Source of the DNA: Schlesneria sp.
Lineage (GTDB): Bacteria > Planctomycetota > Planctomycetia > Planctomycetales > Planctomycetaceae
Assembly: GCA_025353525.1 (NCBI GenBank)
Contig: JANXOO010000784.1
Location: 1 to 6,896, forward strand
Length of the DNA stretch: 6,896 nt
Direction: 5' to 3'
Shown: piece after piece, positions 1-5,478 of the stretch
Position numbering within the stretch: the stretch's first letter is position 1
Layout: the number at the start of each line of letters is the position of its first letter
Notes under the pieces: generated by a model
Databases searched by the model: none
The model's input: only the letters and a program-made list of their open reading frames with translations
Told to the model about the DNA's origin: nothing
Made by a program: the position numbers and the translations under genes

Positions 1-563
1 AGGACGTAGGACTGATCCTTCGACTGATCGCGCCCGCGGATCAAAGCCGGTTTCCCGTCGATCGACTGAATCCTCGCATAGTGGCCAGTTGCGATCCGGT
101 CTGCACCGACACTGACTGCGAAATCCCATAACTTGCCGAACTTCAGCCAGTTATTGCACATCACGCACGGGTTGGGAGTTCTTCCCGCGAGATATTCGTC
201 GACAAAATAGTCTTTGATCCGTCCGAATGCGTCCGAAAAATTCAACGCATGGAAAGGGATGTCCAGGACATCCGCCACGCGTCGCGCATCGGCGGCATCC
301 GACGCACTGCAACACCCCTGTTTGTTTGGTTTGAGGCCCAGGATCGGCAGCGACGGAAGCTGCCTCGCGCTTTTTTCGGGTTCGGTGGCGTCGGAATTCG
401 CCGATCCGGGCGACGCTGGCGGCTCGACGCGACATACGGTTTCTTCGGTTGCGCCCGACCGCATGAACAACCCGATGATTTCGTAACCCTGCTCCTTCAG
501 CAGTACCGCCGCTGCGGAACTGTCAACTCCTCCACTCATGGCCAGTACGACACGGATCGACAT
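1..563 (-). CDS. mnmA: tRNA-specific 2-thiouridylase MnmA, N-terminal part (cut by window edge)
   Basis: Cytoplasmic enzyme that activates U34 of the tRNAs for Lys, Glu and Gln with ATP and replaces the 2-oxygen with sulfur delivered by a persulfide relay. Visible: 187 codons from the ATG at 563, open to the window edge. The PP-loop SGGVDSS is at residues 10-16, then a Gly-Cys-Cys motif (C84, C85) leading into 'SASDAADARRVAD', and 'GRTPNPCVMCN' with C133 and C136; a cysteine in this motif is the first catalytic cysteine of the family. 'GADRIATGHYARI' follows and the fragment ends in 'KDQSYV', the conserved tRNA/ATP-site region. The second catalytic cysteine and the C-terminal barrel lie beyond the edge. 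Between the P-loop strand and C84 is a linker of about 45 residues (37-82), Pro/Ser/Glu-rich, longer than in E. coli MnmA. The ATG gives the standard N-terminus directly before the P-loop strand; no clear Shine-Dalgarno site is seen. It lies 71 bases downstream of the Fur-family gene. Confidence 0.95.
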   Translation of the reverse strand, partial: MSIRVVLAMSGGVDSSAAAVLLKEQGYEIIGLFMRSGATEETVCRVEPPASPGSANSDATEPEKSARQLPSLPILGLKPNKQGCCSASDAADARRVADVLDIPFHALNFSDAFGRIKDYFVDEYLAGRTPNPCVMCNNWLKFGKLWDFAVSVGADRIATGHYARIQSIDGKPALIRGRDQSKDQSYV

Positions 564-634
564 TGATTGCGGTTCTTTTTGCCGGAACTTTGAATGAAAA
601 CCGAGTCAGGGAAACCAGGCATTTTAAAAACGAA

Positions 635-1072
635 TTACTGACACCCCTTGCAGCGTCCCCGGACCAGAATTTCCGAAACGCTGCCAACCTGCAGCACCGA
701 TGTCATGGCCGGCTTCGGCATTTCAAACTCGTGCAGGCACGTCACGCTGCCGCATTCGACGCAGATGAAATGGGCGTGCTCGCAACCCTCGGGATGTGAT
801 GCATCACGCAGTTCAAAACGCCAGACGCGATCACCCAGTTCCTTGCGCGTGACCAGTCCGGCTTCGACCAGGTCCGTCAGATTCCGCAGGACTGTTGCCT
901 TGTCGAACCCCAGCGGAACCATGTCGGCTGCGATCTCGGCATGAGTTGCCGGAGAATTTGCCCGTTTCAACCAGTGGATCACCGCCAGTCGCGCTGCCGT
1001 CGTTCTGAGGCCGCAATCGGACAACAGTTTACGCGTTTCCGCGACGGAGTCGACTTTTGTTTTGGTAGTCAT
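635..1072 (-). CDS. Fur-family metal-dependent transcriptional regulator
   Basis: Predicted DNA-binding, metal-sensing repressor of the Fur/Zur/PerR superfamily, 145 residues, a normal length. Residues 1-85 form a winged helix; the recognition helix lies in 'DKATVLRNLTDLVEAGLV' (57-74), where families usually have VYRTL or VYRNL, so Leu replaces the common Tyr. Residues about 86-145 form the metal-binding dimerisation domain. Probable sensing-site ligands are H44, E87, H99 and H101, by analogy with Fur His33, Glu81, His88 and His90. A structural zinc site is formed by C104/C107 (CVEC) and C141/C144 (CKGC). An extra C112 lies in 'SVTCLHEFE'. The C-terminal His that precedes the last CxxC in classical Fur/Zur appears to be absent ('SVSEILVRG'), so the metal specificity cannot be assigned. 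The reading frame extends upstream to 1243 without a stop, but that extension overlaps the divergent promoter region and has no Fur homology; the ATG at 1072 gives the normal N-terminus. mnmA follows on the same strand after 71 bases. Confidence 0.9.
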   Translation of the reverse strand: MTTKTKVDSVAETRKLLSDCGLRTTAARLAVIHWLKRANSPATHAEIAADMVPLGFDKATVLRNLTDLVEAGLVTRKELGDRVWRFELRDASHPEGCEHAHFICVECGSVTCLHEFEMPKPAMTSVLQVGSVSEILVRGRCKGCQ

Positions 1073-1082
1073 AGTTTGGCAG

Positions 1083-1134
1083 TTATTCTGCTCGCGGTCC
1101 GGTTGAAGGCTTCGTTTGTGAAATCGGTTTCGCG
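1083..1134 (+). repeat. Dispersed imperfect direct repeat, copy A
   Basis: This 52-base stretch aligns without gaps to 2109-2160 at about 40 of 52 positions. It includes an identical 13-mer (CTGCTCGCGGTCC, 1088-1100) and an identical CTTCGTTTGT. Copy A sits 10 bases before the start codon of the Fur-family gene, so it would be in that gene's 5' leader or promoter. Its right part contains GAAATCGGTTTC (1120-1131), which matches its own reverse complement at 10 of 12 positions. Confidence 0.7.
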
Positions 1135-1261
1135 ATATATCGTCCGGTTGGCAGTCGAATTGTTGGATCGGCTGTCCGTCTATGATAGCCTTGGCATTTT
1201 TGGATCGACAGCCTCTTGCCGAAAAAAAGGGGTGATCCCGCACCGAAACTCATAAGTACCC

Positions 1262-1265
1262 GAGG
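1262..1265 (+). promoter_or_regulatory. Ribosome binding site of the SDR gene
   Basis: GAGG lies 5 bases before the ATG at 1271. It supports that start, which also gives the usual short lead-in to the Rossmann fold. Confidence 0.55.
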
Positions 1266-1270
1266 ATTCT

Positions 1271-2080
1271 ATGGAATTGCAACTGAACGGCAACGTGGTC
1301 GCGATCACTGGTGGTGCGAGCGGAATCGGGCTGGCGTGTGCAACCGAATTGGCTCGCGAAGGATGCCGGGTCGCCATTTGGGATGTCTCGAATCGCGTGA
1401 CCGATGTTGCGTCGCAATTGGCTGCCGAGTGGAACGTGGCCACACTGGGCCGGTCGGTCGATGTCAGTCGCCTCGACGATGTCGAGGCCGCGACAGCAGA
1501 GACCGAATCGCAACTTGGGCCAATCCGGTTCGTCGTTCACGCAGCAGCCGTCACGTCTGGCAAATTCGGATTTCCGTTCACGAACGTATCTCCCTCTGAT
1601 TGGAGGCGCGTGCTGGATGTCAATATTCTGGGGATGGTCAATCTGGCGCAGTCGGTTGCACCCGGCCTGATGTCGCGGCGACAGGGTTCGATGATCTTTA
1701 TCGCTTCGATCGCCGGTCAAATCGGATCTCAAACCGATCCCCCTTACAGCGCCAGCAAGGCGGCCAATATCAATTTTGCCCAGTGCCTGGCGAAGGACCT
1801 CGCCCCTTACGGAGTTCGCGTCAACACCGTCTGCCCCGGAATGGTCCAGACTCCGTTGAACCGATCGGTCTGGCAGGCGTGGAACGACCAGCAACCCGCA
1901 GATCACCAGCGAACATACGAAGACTGGGCCGACGAGAAAGTGCGGAACGTTATTCCGTTGCGACGCTGGCAAAAACCTGACGATGTCGCCAATCTGGTGA
2001 CGTTCCTTTTATCAGACCGAGCTTCTGAAATCACCGGTCAAACGATGAACGTCGACGGCGGATTTGTCATGCATTGGTGA
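1271..2080 (+). CDS. SDR-family NAD(P)-dependent oxidoreductase
   Basis: Classical short-chain dehydrogenase/reductase, 269 residues, a typical length, predicted cytoplasmic. Visible in order: nucleotide-binding TGGASGIG (13-20), an acidic residue D38 at the end of the second strand (favouring NAD(H) over NADP(H)), DV (64-65) at the adenine pocket, HAAA (90-93) in place of the usual NNAG, N118, the catalytic serine S146 in 'IFIASIAG', Y159 and K163 in YSASK, CPG (188-190) followed by T194, and the C-terminal 'ITGQTMNVDGGF'. The catalytic tetrad Asn-Ser-Tyr-Lys is therefore complete and the enzyme should be active. The substrate cannot be deduced; the region 195-225, which is Trp/Gln-rich (W201, W204, W219), would form the substrate lid. 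The closest functional groups by style are 3-oxoacyl-ACP reductase-like and sugar or polyol dehydrogenases. The gene stands alone, divergent from the Fur-family gene; RidA follows on the same strand after 210 bases. Confidence 0.93.
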   Translation: MELQLNGNVVAITGGASGIGLACATELAREGCRVAIWDVSNRVTDVASQLAAEWNVATLGRSVDVSRLDDVEAATAETESQLGPIRFVVHAAAVTSGKFGFPFTNVSPSDWRRVLDVNILGMVNLAQSVAPGLMSRRQGSMIFIASIAGQIGSQTDPPYSASKAANINFAQCLAKDLAPYGVRVNTVCPGMVQTPLNRSVWQAWNDQQPADHQRTYEDWADEKVRNVIPLRRWQKPDDVANLVTFLLSDRASEITGQTMNVDGGFVMHW

Positions 2081-2108
2081 GCGCGTTCGAATGAGTTTTA
2101 GCCAGGTA

Positions 2109-2160
2109 TTATGCTGCTCGCGGTCCAGATTGAGTCTTCGTTTGTAAGTCCGCTTCCGCG
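2109..2160 (+). repeat. Dispersed imperfect direct repeat, copy B
   Basis: Second copy of the 52-base repeat at 1083-1134 (about 40 of 52 identical, no gaps), in the same orientation, 28 bases after the SDR stop codon. Together the two copies flank the SDR gene as direct repeats about 1.0 kb apart. Neither lies in a recognisable transposon end. Confidence 0.7.
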
Positions 2161-2171
2161 TTCGAAGCGGA
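2149..2171 (+). repeat. Hairpin downstream of the SDR gene
   Basis: TCCGCTTC (2149-2156) and GAAGCGGA (2164-2171) form a perfect 8-base inverted repeat with a 7-base loop. There is no T-tract after it, so it is not a classical intrinsic terminator; it may stabilise a 3' end or bind a protein. It overlaps the right end of repeat copy B, and the matching part of copy A does not preserve the hairpin. Confidence 0.5.
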
Positions 2172-2241
2172 ACCACCGTCATTGCGGCAGTTTCCGGTTG
2201 TCGCTGGATTTCTCAATGGCTTCAAACCAGACCGCGCGTGG

Positions 2242-2247
2242 TATAAA
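2242..2247 (+). promoter_or_regulatory. Candidate -10 box for the RidA-family gene
   Basis: TATAAA lies 44 bases before the RidA start in the most AT-rich part of the gap. The upstream TTCAAA (2221-2226) is a poor -35 with a 15-base spacer, so only the -10 is suggestive. Confidence 0.3.
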
Positions 2248-2290
2248 TACTGTTCCTCGAACGAAAAAATGTTTTTGAAAGTCATCCAAT

Positions 2291-2755
2291 ATGAGCGCCG
2301 AAGCCCGCGTTTCCGAATTGAAACTGGAACTTCCACCCGCGCCCAAGCCGGGCGGCATCTACCATCCCGTGCTGATTGTGGGCAATCTGGCGATCGTCTC
2401 GGGTCACGGCCCCGTTCGAACCGATGGCTCGATCATCACCGGCAAGGTGGGTGAAACGATGAACGAAGAGGATGCGTACATGGCTGCGCGGCAGGTGGGT
2501 CTGACAATGCTTGCGACACTTCGTCGCGAACTCGGTTCACTCGATCGGATCGGGCGACTGGTCAAAACGTTGGGGATGGTCAATGCGGCACCTGATTTTG
2601 GAAATCATCCTCAAGTGATCAACGGATTCAGCAATCTGATGGTCGAAGTCTGGGGCGAAATCAAGGGGAAAGGAGCCCGCAGCGCCGTCGGGATGGGTTC
2701 GTTACCCTCGAATATCGCTGTAGAAGTCGAAGCGATTTTTGAGTTGAACCATTAG
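2291..2755 (+). CDS. RidA family protein (YjgF/YER057c/UK114)
   Basis: Small trimeric protein family; the archetype hydrolyses reactive enamine/imine intermediates such as 2-aminoacrylate released by PLP enzymes, protecting those enzymes in the cytosol. Here 154 residues, slightly longer than E. coli RidA (about 128) and like the longer subgroup often annotated as 'RidA family' or 'endoribonuclease L-PSP'. Visible: 'LVIVGNLAIVSGHGP'-like first strands (28-41), a central helix with 'AARQVGLTMLATL' (65-77), 'KTLGMVNAAPDFGNHPQVINGFSN' region (92-115), and the C-terminal 'ARSAVGMGSLPSNIAVEVEAIFEL' region (129-152). R130 is in the position of the substrate-carboxylate arginine (Arg105 of E. coli RidA), followed by the 'LPxNxxVEVEA' signature with E145. 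This suggests a competent active site, but subgroups with Arg can differ in substrate. The ATG at 2291 has only a weak purine stretch (GAAAG, 2277-2281) before it. No partner PLP enzyme is visible nearby. Confidence 0.92.
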   Translation: MSAEARVSELKLELPPAPKPGGIYHPVLIVGNLAIVSGHGPVRTDGSIITGKVGETMNEEDAYMAARQVGLTMLATLRRELGSLDRIGRLVKTLGMVNAAPDFGNHPQVINGFSNLMVEVWGEIKGKGARSAVGMGSLPSNIAVEVEAIFELNH

Positions 2756-2760
2756 CCGAC

Positions 2761-2899
2761 CAGCCGTGGAAATCTACCGGCTGAAAAACGCGACTGAAAA
2801 AGGGGGACAGGCACCAGGAGACCCCCGGCGCGCCGGGGTCCCCGTTTCTCAGTGGGTCTCCCCTTTTCAGCGACCGGTATTTCCTTTCCTGCCGGTCGC
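2761..2899. repeat. REP-like cluster of palindromes upstream of pilT
   Basis: Series of inverted repeats in a gene-free gap. (1) CAGCCG (2761-2766) with CGGCTG (2778-2783), loop 11. (2) An outer imperfect stem between 2794-2807 (CTGAAAAAGGGGGA) and 2859-2870 (TCCCCTTTTCAG), with two one-base bulges. (3) Inside it, GGAGACCC (2817-2824) with GGGTCTCC (2854-2861). (4) A perfect 16-base palindrome, CCCCGGCGCGCCGGGG (2823-2838). (5) GCGACCGG (2870-2877) with CCGGTCGC (2892-2899), loop 14. The strand AAAGGGGGACAGGCACC (2799-2815) resembles the GGGACAGGCACC-type repeats I recall as widespread between genes in planctomycetes and other phyla; that recognition is from memory. The cluster is most simply a REP/BIME-like element. 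No T-tract follows on either strand, so simple intrinsic termination is unlikely. Confidence 0.65.
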
Positions 2900-2910
2900 C
2901 CTGGTGGACG

Positions 2911-2934
2911 ACTGAAAACCGAAAACTGAAAACT
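2911..2934 (+). repeat. Short A-rich tandem repeat
   Basis: Three near-identical seven-base units, CTGAAAA-CCGAAAA-CTGAAAA (2912-2932). The same CTGAAAA unit also occurs at 2781-2787 and 2794-2800 and inverted at 2864-2870. It lies immediately upstream of the candidate pilT promoter, so it could act as an A-rich upstream element or be replication-slippage debris. Confidence 0.5.
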
Positions 2935-2962
2935 TACCTAATGTCACCCTTTCGGTTAGAAT
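2934..2962 (+). promoter_or_regulatory. Candidate promoter of the pilT-like gene
   Basis: TAGAAT (2957-2962, five of six to the -10 consensus) is preceded at 17 bases by TTACCT (2934-2939, three of six to the -35 consensus). Transcription would begin about 45 bases before the ATG at 3014. Confidence 0.35.
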
Positions 2963-3001
2963 CGCGGCATCTGTCCTGCATCCGCATTGAATCGACTCTT
3001 T

Positions 3002-3005
3002 CAGG
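3002..3005 (+). promoter_or_regulatory. Ribosome binding site that decides the pilT-like start
   Basis: AGGA (3003-3006, within CAGGAA) lies 7 to 8 bases before the ATG at 3014. The alternative in-frame TTG at 2987 has no such site, so the ATG is preferred. Confidence 0.5.
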
Positions 3006-3013
3006 AATTCCTC

Positions 3014-4183
3014 ATGAGTGGTCACGAAGACGAAGCAAAGGGATCAAAATCGGCGGGCGGTATTCGGCTCGGCACGAAAAAAGAAGACTTGCCGATCAAC
3101 AAGTATTTTCGGGCCTTGATCGACCTGAACGGGTCCGACTTGCATTTGCAGGTTGGCAAACCCGCGATTCTGCGAGTGAAAGGGGCGCTGCAACCGCTCG
3201 ATATGCCGCCGCTCGAAGAAGACAAAATGCGCGAGTTGTGTTGGCCGCTGATGGACGAGCGAAACCAGGAGATTTTCAACAATACCGGTGGTGCCGACTT
3301 TGCTCACGTCGTCGAACACAAAGGCGAGCCCTGGCGATTCCGCGTGAATCTGTTCATTCAAATGAGCAAAATGGGGATGGTGACTCGTAAGGTCGAACGG
3401 AGCATTCCGAACTTCGAAGGACTGTTCCTGCCACCGATCCTTGAAAGCCTGTGCGTCTACGATCAGGGAATGGTGCTGCTGGCCGGCGTGACCGGTTCCG
3501 GCAAGTCGACGACGATTGCTTCAATGCTCGACTGGGTCAACCGCAATTACAAGAAGCACATTCTGACGATCGAAGACCCGGTCGAATTCGTCTACAAGGC
3601 CGACAAATGTCTGATCAATCAGCGCGAGCTCGGTCAGGATGTTTGCGACTTCCATACGGCGATGAAACATGCGGTACGAGAAGACCCCGATATCATGCTG
3701 GTGGGCGAAATGCGAGACCGTGAAACGTTCGAAACCGCCATGCACGCTGCTGAAACCGGGCACCTGGTATTCGGGACGATTCACGCGTCGTCCGCTCCCT
3801 CGACAATCGGTCGTATTCTCGATCTGTTTCCCCAAACAATGCACAGGGCGCTGCGTTCCTCGATGGGTTTCAATATGAAGGCGATCGTTGCACAAAAGCT
3901 GCTGCCAACGATTCTGGACAAACCCAAGCGCGTCCCCATCACCGAAATCATGATCTTTAACGGGACAATTCGAAAATTAATTCTGGAAGAAATGGACGAA
4001 AAGCTCCCTGCAGCGATCCGTATCGGGAAAGCTGAAGGGATGCAGCAGTTCAACGACAGTTTGTATCACTTCGTCACGAAAGAGTTTGTCAGCCGTGCCG
4101 AAGCCTTCGAAATCAGTCCGAACGTCGAAGAACTCAAGATGATGCTCAAGGGAATCAACGTGAAATCCTCGGGAATCCTGTAG
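3014..4183 (+). CDS. pilT: Type IV pilus retraction ATPase, PilT/PilU family
   Basis: Hexameric cytoplasmic AAA-like secretion ATPase that powers disassembly of type IV pili at the inner-membrane platform, giving twitching motility, adhesion and DNA uptake. The product is 389 residues, normal for the family (about 345-400). Visible: N-terminal PAS-like domain with 'SDLHLQVGKPAILRVKG' (41-57); Walker A GVTGSGKST (158-166, K164); Asp box 'ILTIEDPVEF' (183-192); Walker B 'DPDIMLVGEMRD' (224-235) with catalytic E232; His box 'GHLVFGTIHASS' (249-260) with H257; arginine R110 in 'RFRVN' before the core. The retraction-specific AIRAGR motif is not exact: the region reads 'RIGKAEGMQQFNDSL' (336-350), closer to variants seen in divergent PilT/PilU, so which paralogue it is stays open. 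About 28 charged residues precede the family's usual N-terminus. No other pilus genes are nearby. It converges on the hydrolase gene, with 15 bases between stop codons and no terminator hairpin visible. Confidence 0.93.
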   Translation: MSGHEDEAKGSKSAGGIRLGTKKEDLPINKYFRALIDLNGSDLHLQVGKPAILRVKGALQPLDMPPLEEDKMRELCWPLMDERNQEIFNNTGGADFAHVVEHKGEPWRFRVNLFIQMSKMGMVTRKVERSIPNFEGLFLPPILESLCVYDQGMVLLAGVTGSGKSTTIASMLDWVNRNYKKHILTIEDPVEFVYKADKCLINQRELGQDVCDFHTAMKHAVREDPDIMLVGEMRDRETFETAMHAAETGHLVFGTIHASSAPSTIGRILDLFPQTMHRALRSSMGFNMKAIVAQKLLPTILDKPKRVPITEIMIFNGTIRKLILEEMDEKLPAAIRIGKAEGMQQFNDSLYHFVTKEFVSRAEAFEISPNVEELKMMLKGINVKSSGIL

Positions 4184-4198
4184 TCCCGACGTTCGTCT

Positions 4199-5470
4199 TT
4201 ACTTGACGGGCACGATCTCAAACGCATTGGTTTTCATCGCAAGCGCTTTGACGACTTCAGCATCCAGCGCGGGCAACTTCGCATGTCGTTCCTGAAGGAG
4301 CGTTTGCTTTTTAGTTTCCAGTTCTTGCTTCGGGATAAATTCGTAAACCCAGTCAGGGACACCACTGCTCAGTACGATCCCGCGAAAGATCGAGTCATGG
4401 TGGAACCGGTTTTTGTTTTCAACCGCCGATTTGACGGCTTTCACCTGTTCGGCGATCGGCCCGTCGGCCAGGGCAGCAGCCGCAAGGTTTGTACCTGCGG
4501 CAAGCTGCTCGGCCGTCAATTCAGCAATCTTTTTGCCGCCGATGCGGACTTCGTATTTTCCGGCAGCCAGCCCTGTTATCTTCAGCCGATAGTCGTTCAG
4601 TTCGTCCAGGATCGGTGCAAAAGGCAGAATGCCGACAGCTTCGGGAGGAAAAAACGGCAGAGCGTCGTCGAGTCGTGAAAATGCGACACCGCCATCTTTG
4701 GCCACGACTCCTTCAACGGTGCAGTTCTTCGCCGCGACAACAAACTTTTTCGAGGCGACATCGATCTCGACTGAAGAGACCAGCGACGGAAAGCTGAGTC
4801 CCTTCAGAATCGATGCGGCCATCAGCGCCTGGCCTGGTGGACCGGGATGAACGGCGTCACCTGCTGTGATCCGCTCGTATTTCGGACCTTTGGCACGAGC
4901 ACGGTCGAGTGTTGCCAGATACGGATGAAACTGATCGACGAACAAGCCTTCGTTCTTCGCGGCGACAGATTTCACTCCGTCCGAGAACTTTTCCAGCGTC
5001 TGATTGTATCCGGTCAACGCTGTTGGTCCCTGTTCGTCGTTATCCAGCGGTTGCGGAGTTGCCCAGGCCGTGCGGATATTGGCTGCCTTGACTTGATTGG
5101 CCATCCCCTGCAGTCCGTCCATATAGGGTCGGAACGTCCCTTCTTCGAAGGCGCGATACCGTCCGTCATTCATCCCGAAGTCGACCGTCATGGCTGTAGG
5201 CTTGTAGGGCAGGACATCGCGAGCAAACCGGTTGTTGCCGCCGCCTGACGTATCGCCACCAATTCCGACATTGCGAAATGTCAGCTTCCATTTGGGAAAT
5301 CGCGTGACCGTCCACATTTCGACGTAGTTGGAATACATGTGCTGTTCCGTGATGCTGTCGCCGATCATCACGACGACATCACCATCCTTGAAAAAGAATT
5401 CGGCAGCACTCGCCGCAACTGATCCGCAGACCAGTGCAACGACAACGGACAACGTCAGTAACCGGGACAT
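4199..5470 (-). CDS. Secreted SGNH/GDSL-type hydrolase
   Basis: Probable exported esterase or lipase-like enzyme (perhaps a carbohydrate deacetylase; the substrate is unknown), 423 residues. A signal peptide is clear: R3, then a hydrophobic core LLTLSVVVALVCGSVAA (4-20) with a likely signal peptidase I cut after 'ASA' (about 22). The C15 context (ALVC) does not fit a lipobox. SGNH blocks: GDS (37-39, nucleophile S39); 'NVGIGGDTSGG' with oxyanion Gly about 71-72; 'FGMND' with N101; and 'DAVHPG' with D205 and H208, completing Ser-Asp-His. The SGNH domain ends near residue 228. Residues about 229-423 form an additional region: a probable beta-rich segment (233-315), then an Ala-rich and finally a charged helical tail (380-412). 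This two-part plan is one I associate with planctomycete secreted SGNH proteins, by memory rather than a search. The ATG at 5470 is supported by GAGGAG 8 bases upstream. The gene is single, convergent with pilT. Confidence 0.9.
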   Translation of the reverse strand: MSRLLTLSVVVALVCGSVAASAAEFFFKDGDVVVMIGDSITEQHMYSNYVEMWTVTRFPKWKLTFRNVGIGGDTSGGGNNRFARDVLPYKPTAMTVDFGMNDGRYRAFEEGTFRPYMDGLQGMANQVKAANIRTAWATPQPLDNDEQGPTALTGYNQTLEKFSDGVKSVAAKNEGLFVDQFHPYLATLDRARAKGPKYERITAGDAVHPGPPGQALMAASILKGLSFPSLVSSVEIDVASKKFVVAAKNCTVEGVVAKDGGVAFSRLDDALPFFPPEAVGILPFAPILDELNDYRLKITGLAAGKYEVRIGGKKIAELTAEQLAAGTNLAAAALADGPIAEQVKAVKSAVENKNRFHHDSIFRGIVLSSGVPDWVYEFIPKQELETKKQTLLQERHAKLPALDAEVVKALAMKTNAFEIVPVK

Positions 5471-5478
5471 TCTTCGAG

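Larger units (their letters stand above)
1073..1270. promoter_or_regulatory. Divergent intergenic region between the Fur-family gene and the SDR gene
   Basis: This 198-base gap must hold promoters for both divergent genes. For the plus-strand gene a TATGAT hexamer (1181-1186) is preceded by TTGTTG (1160-1165) with a short 15-base spacer, so this promoter is only a candidate. A perfect 7-base inverted repeat, GGCTGTC (1170-1176) and GACAGCC (1207-1213), straddles that hexamer. The 8-mer TTGGATCG is also repeated directly next to it (1163-1170 and 1200-1207), which would fit a regulator-binding site. The near-palindrome GAAATCGGTTTC (1120-1131) is a possible operator close to the Fur-family start; autoregulation is common in this family but is not shown here. 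Confidence 0.4.

Noticed and set aside
214..566. Plus-strand open frames over the mnmA region
   Set aside because: They are antisense to clear MnmA motifs and translate to Arg/Ser-rich text without recognisable domains.
1073..1243. N-terminal extension of the Fur-family frame up to an ATG at 1243
   Set aside because: The extra 57 residues have no Fur homology, cover the divergent promoter and repeat copy A, and the ATG at 1072 gives a normal-length protein.
1250..1972. 240-residue minus-strand frame over the SDR gene
   Set aside because: Antisense shadow of a gene with a complete SDR motif set; the frame is kept open by codon bias.
2761..2788. Intrinsic terminator for the RidA gene formed by CAGCCG/CGGCTG
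   Set aside because: The stem is followed by A residues, not T, on the plus strand, and the stem is only six bases with an 11-base loop.
2827..2834. GGCGCGCC (a rare-cutter restriction site) as a sign of cloning vector sequence
   Set aside because: It is the centre of a longer natural palindrome within a REP-like cluster and no vector sequence surrounds it.
2987..3013. TTG start at 2987 for the PilT-like gene
   Set aside because: It adds only nine residues with no ribosome site, while the ATG at 3014 is preceded by AGGA at good spacing.
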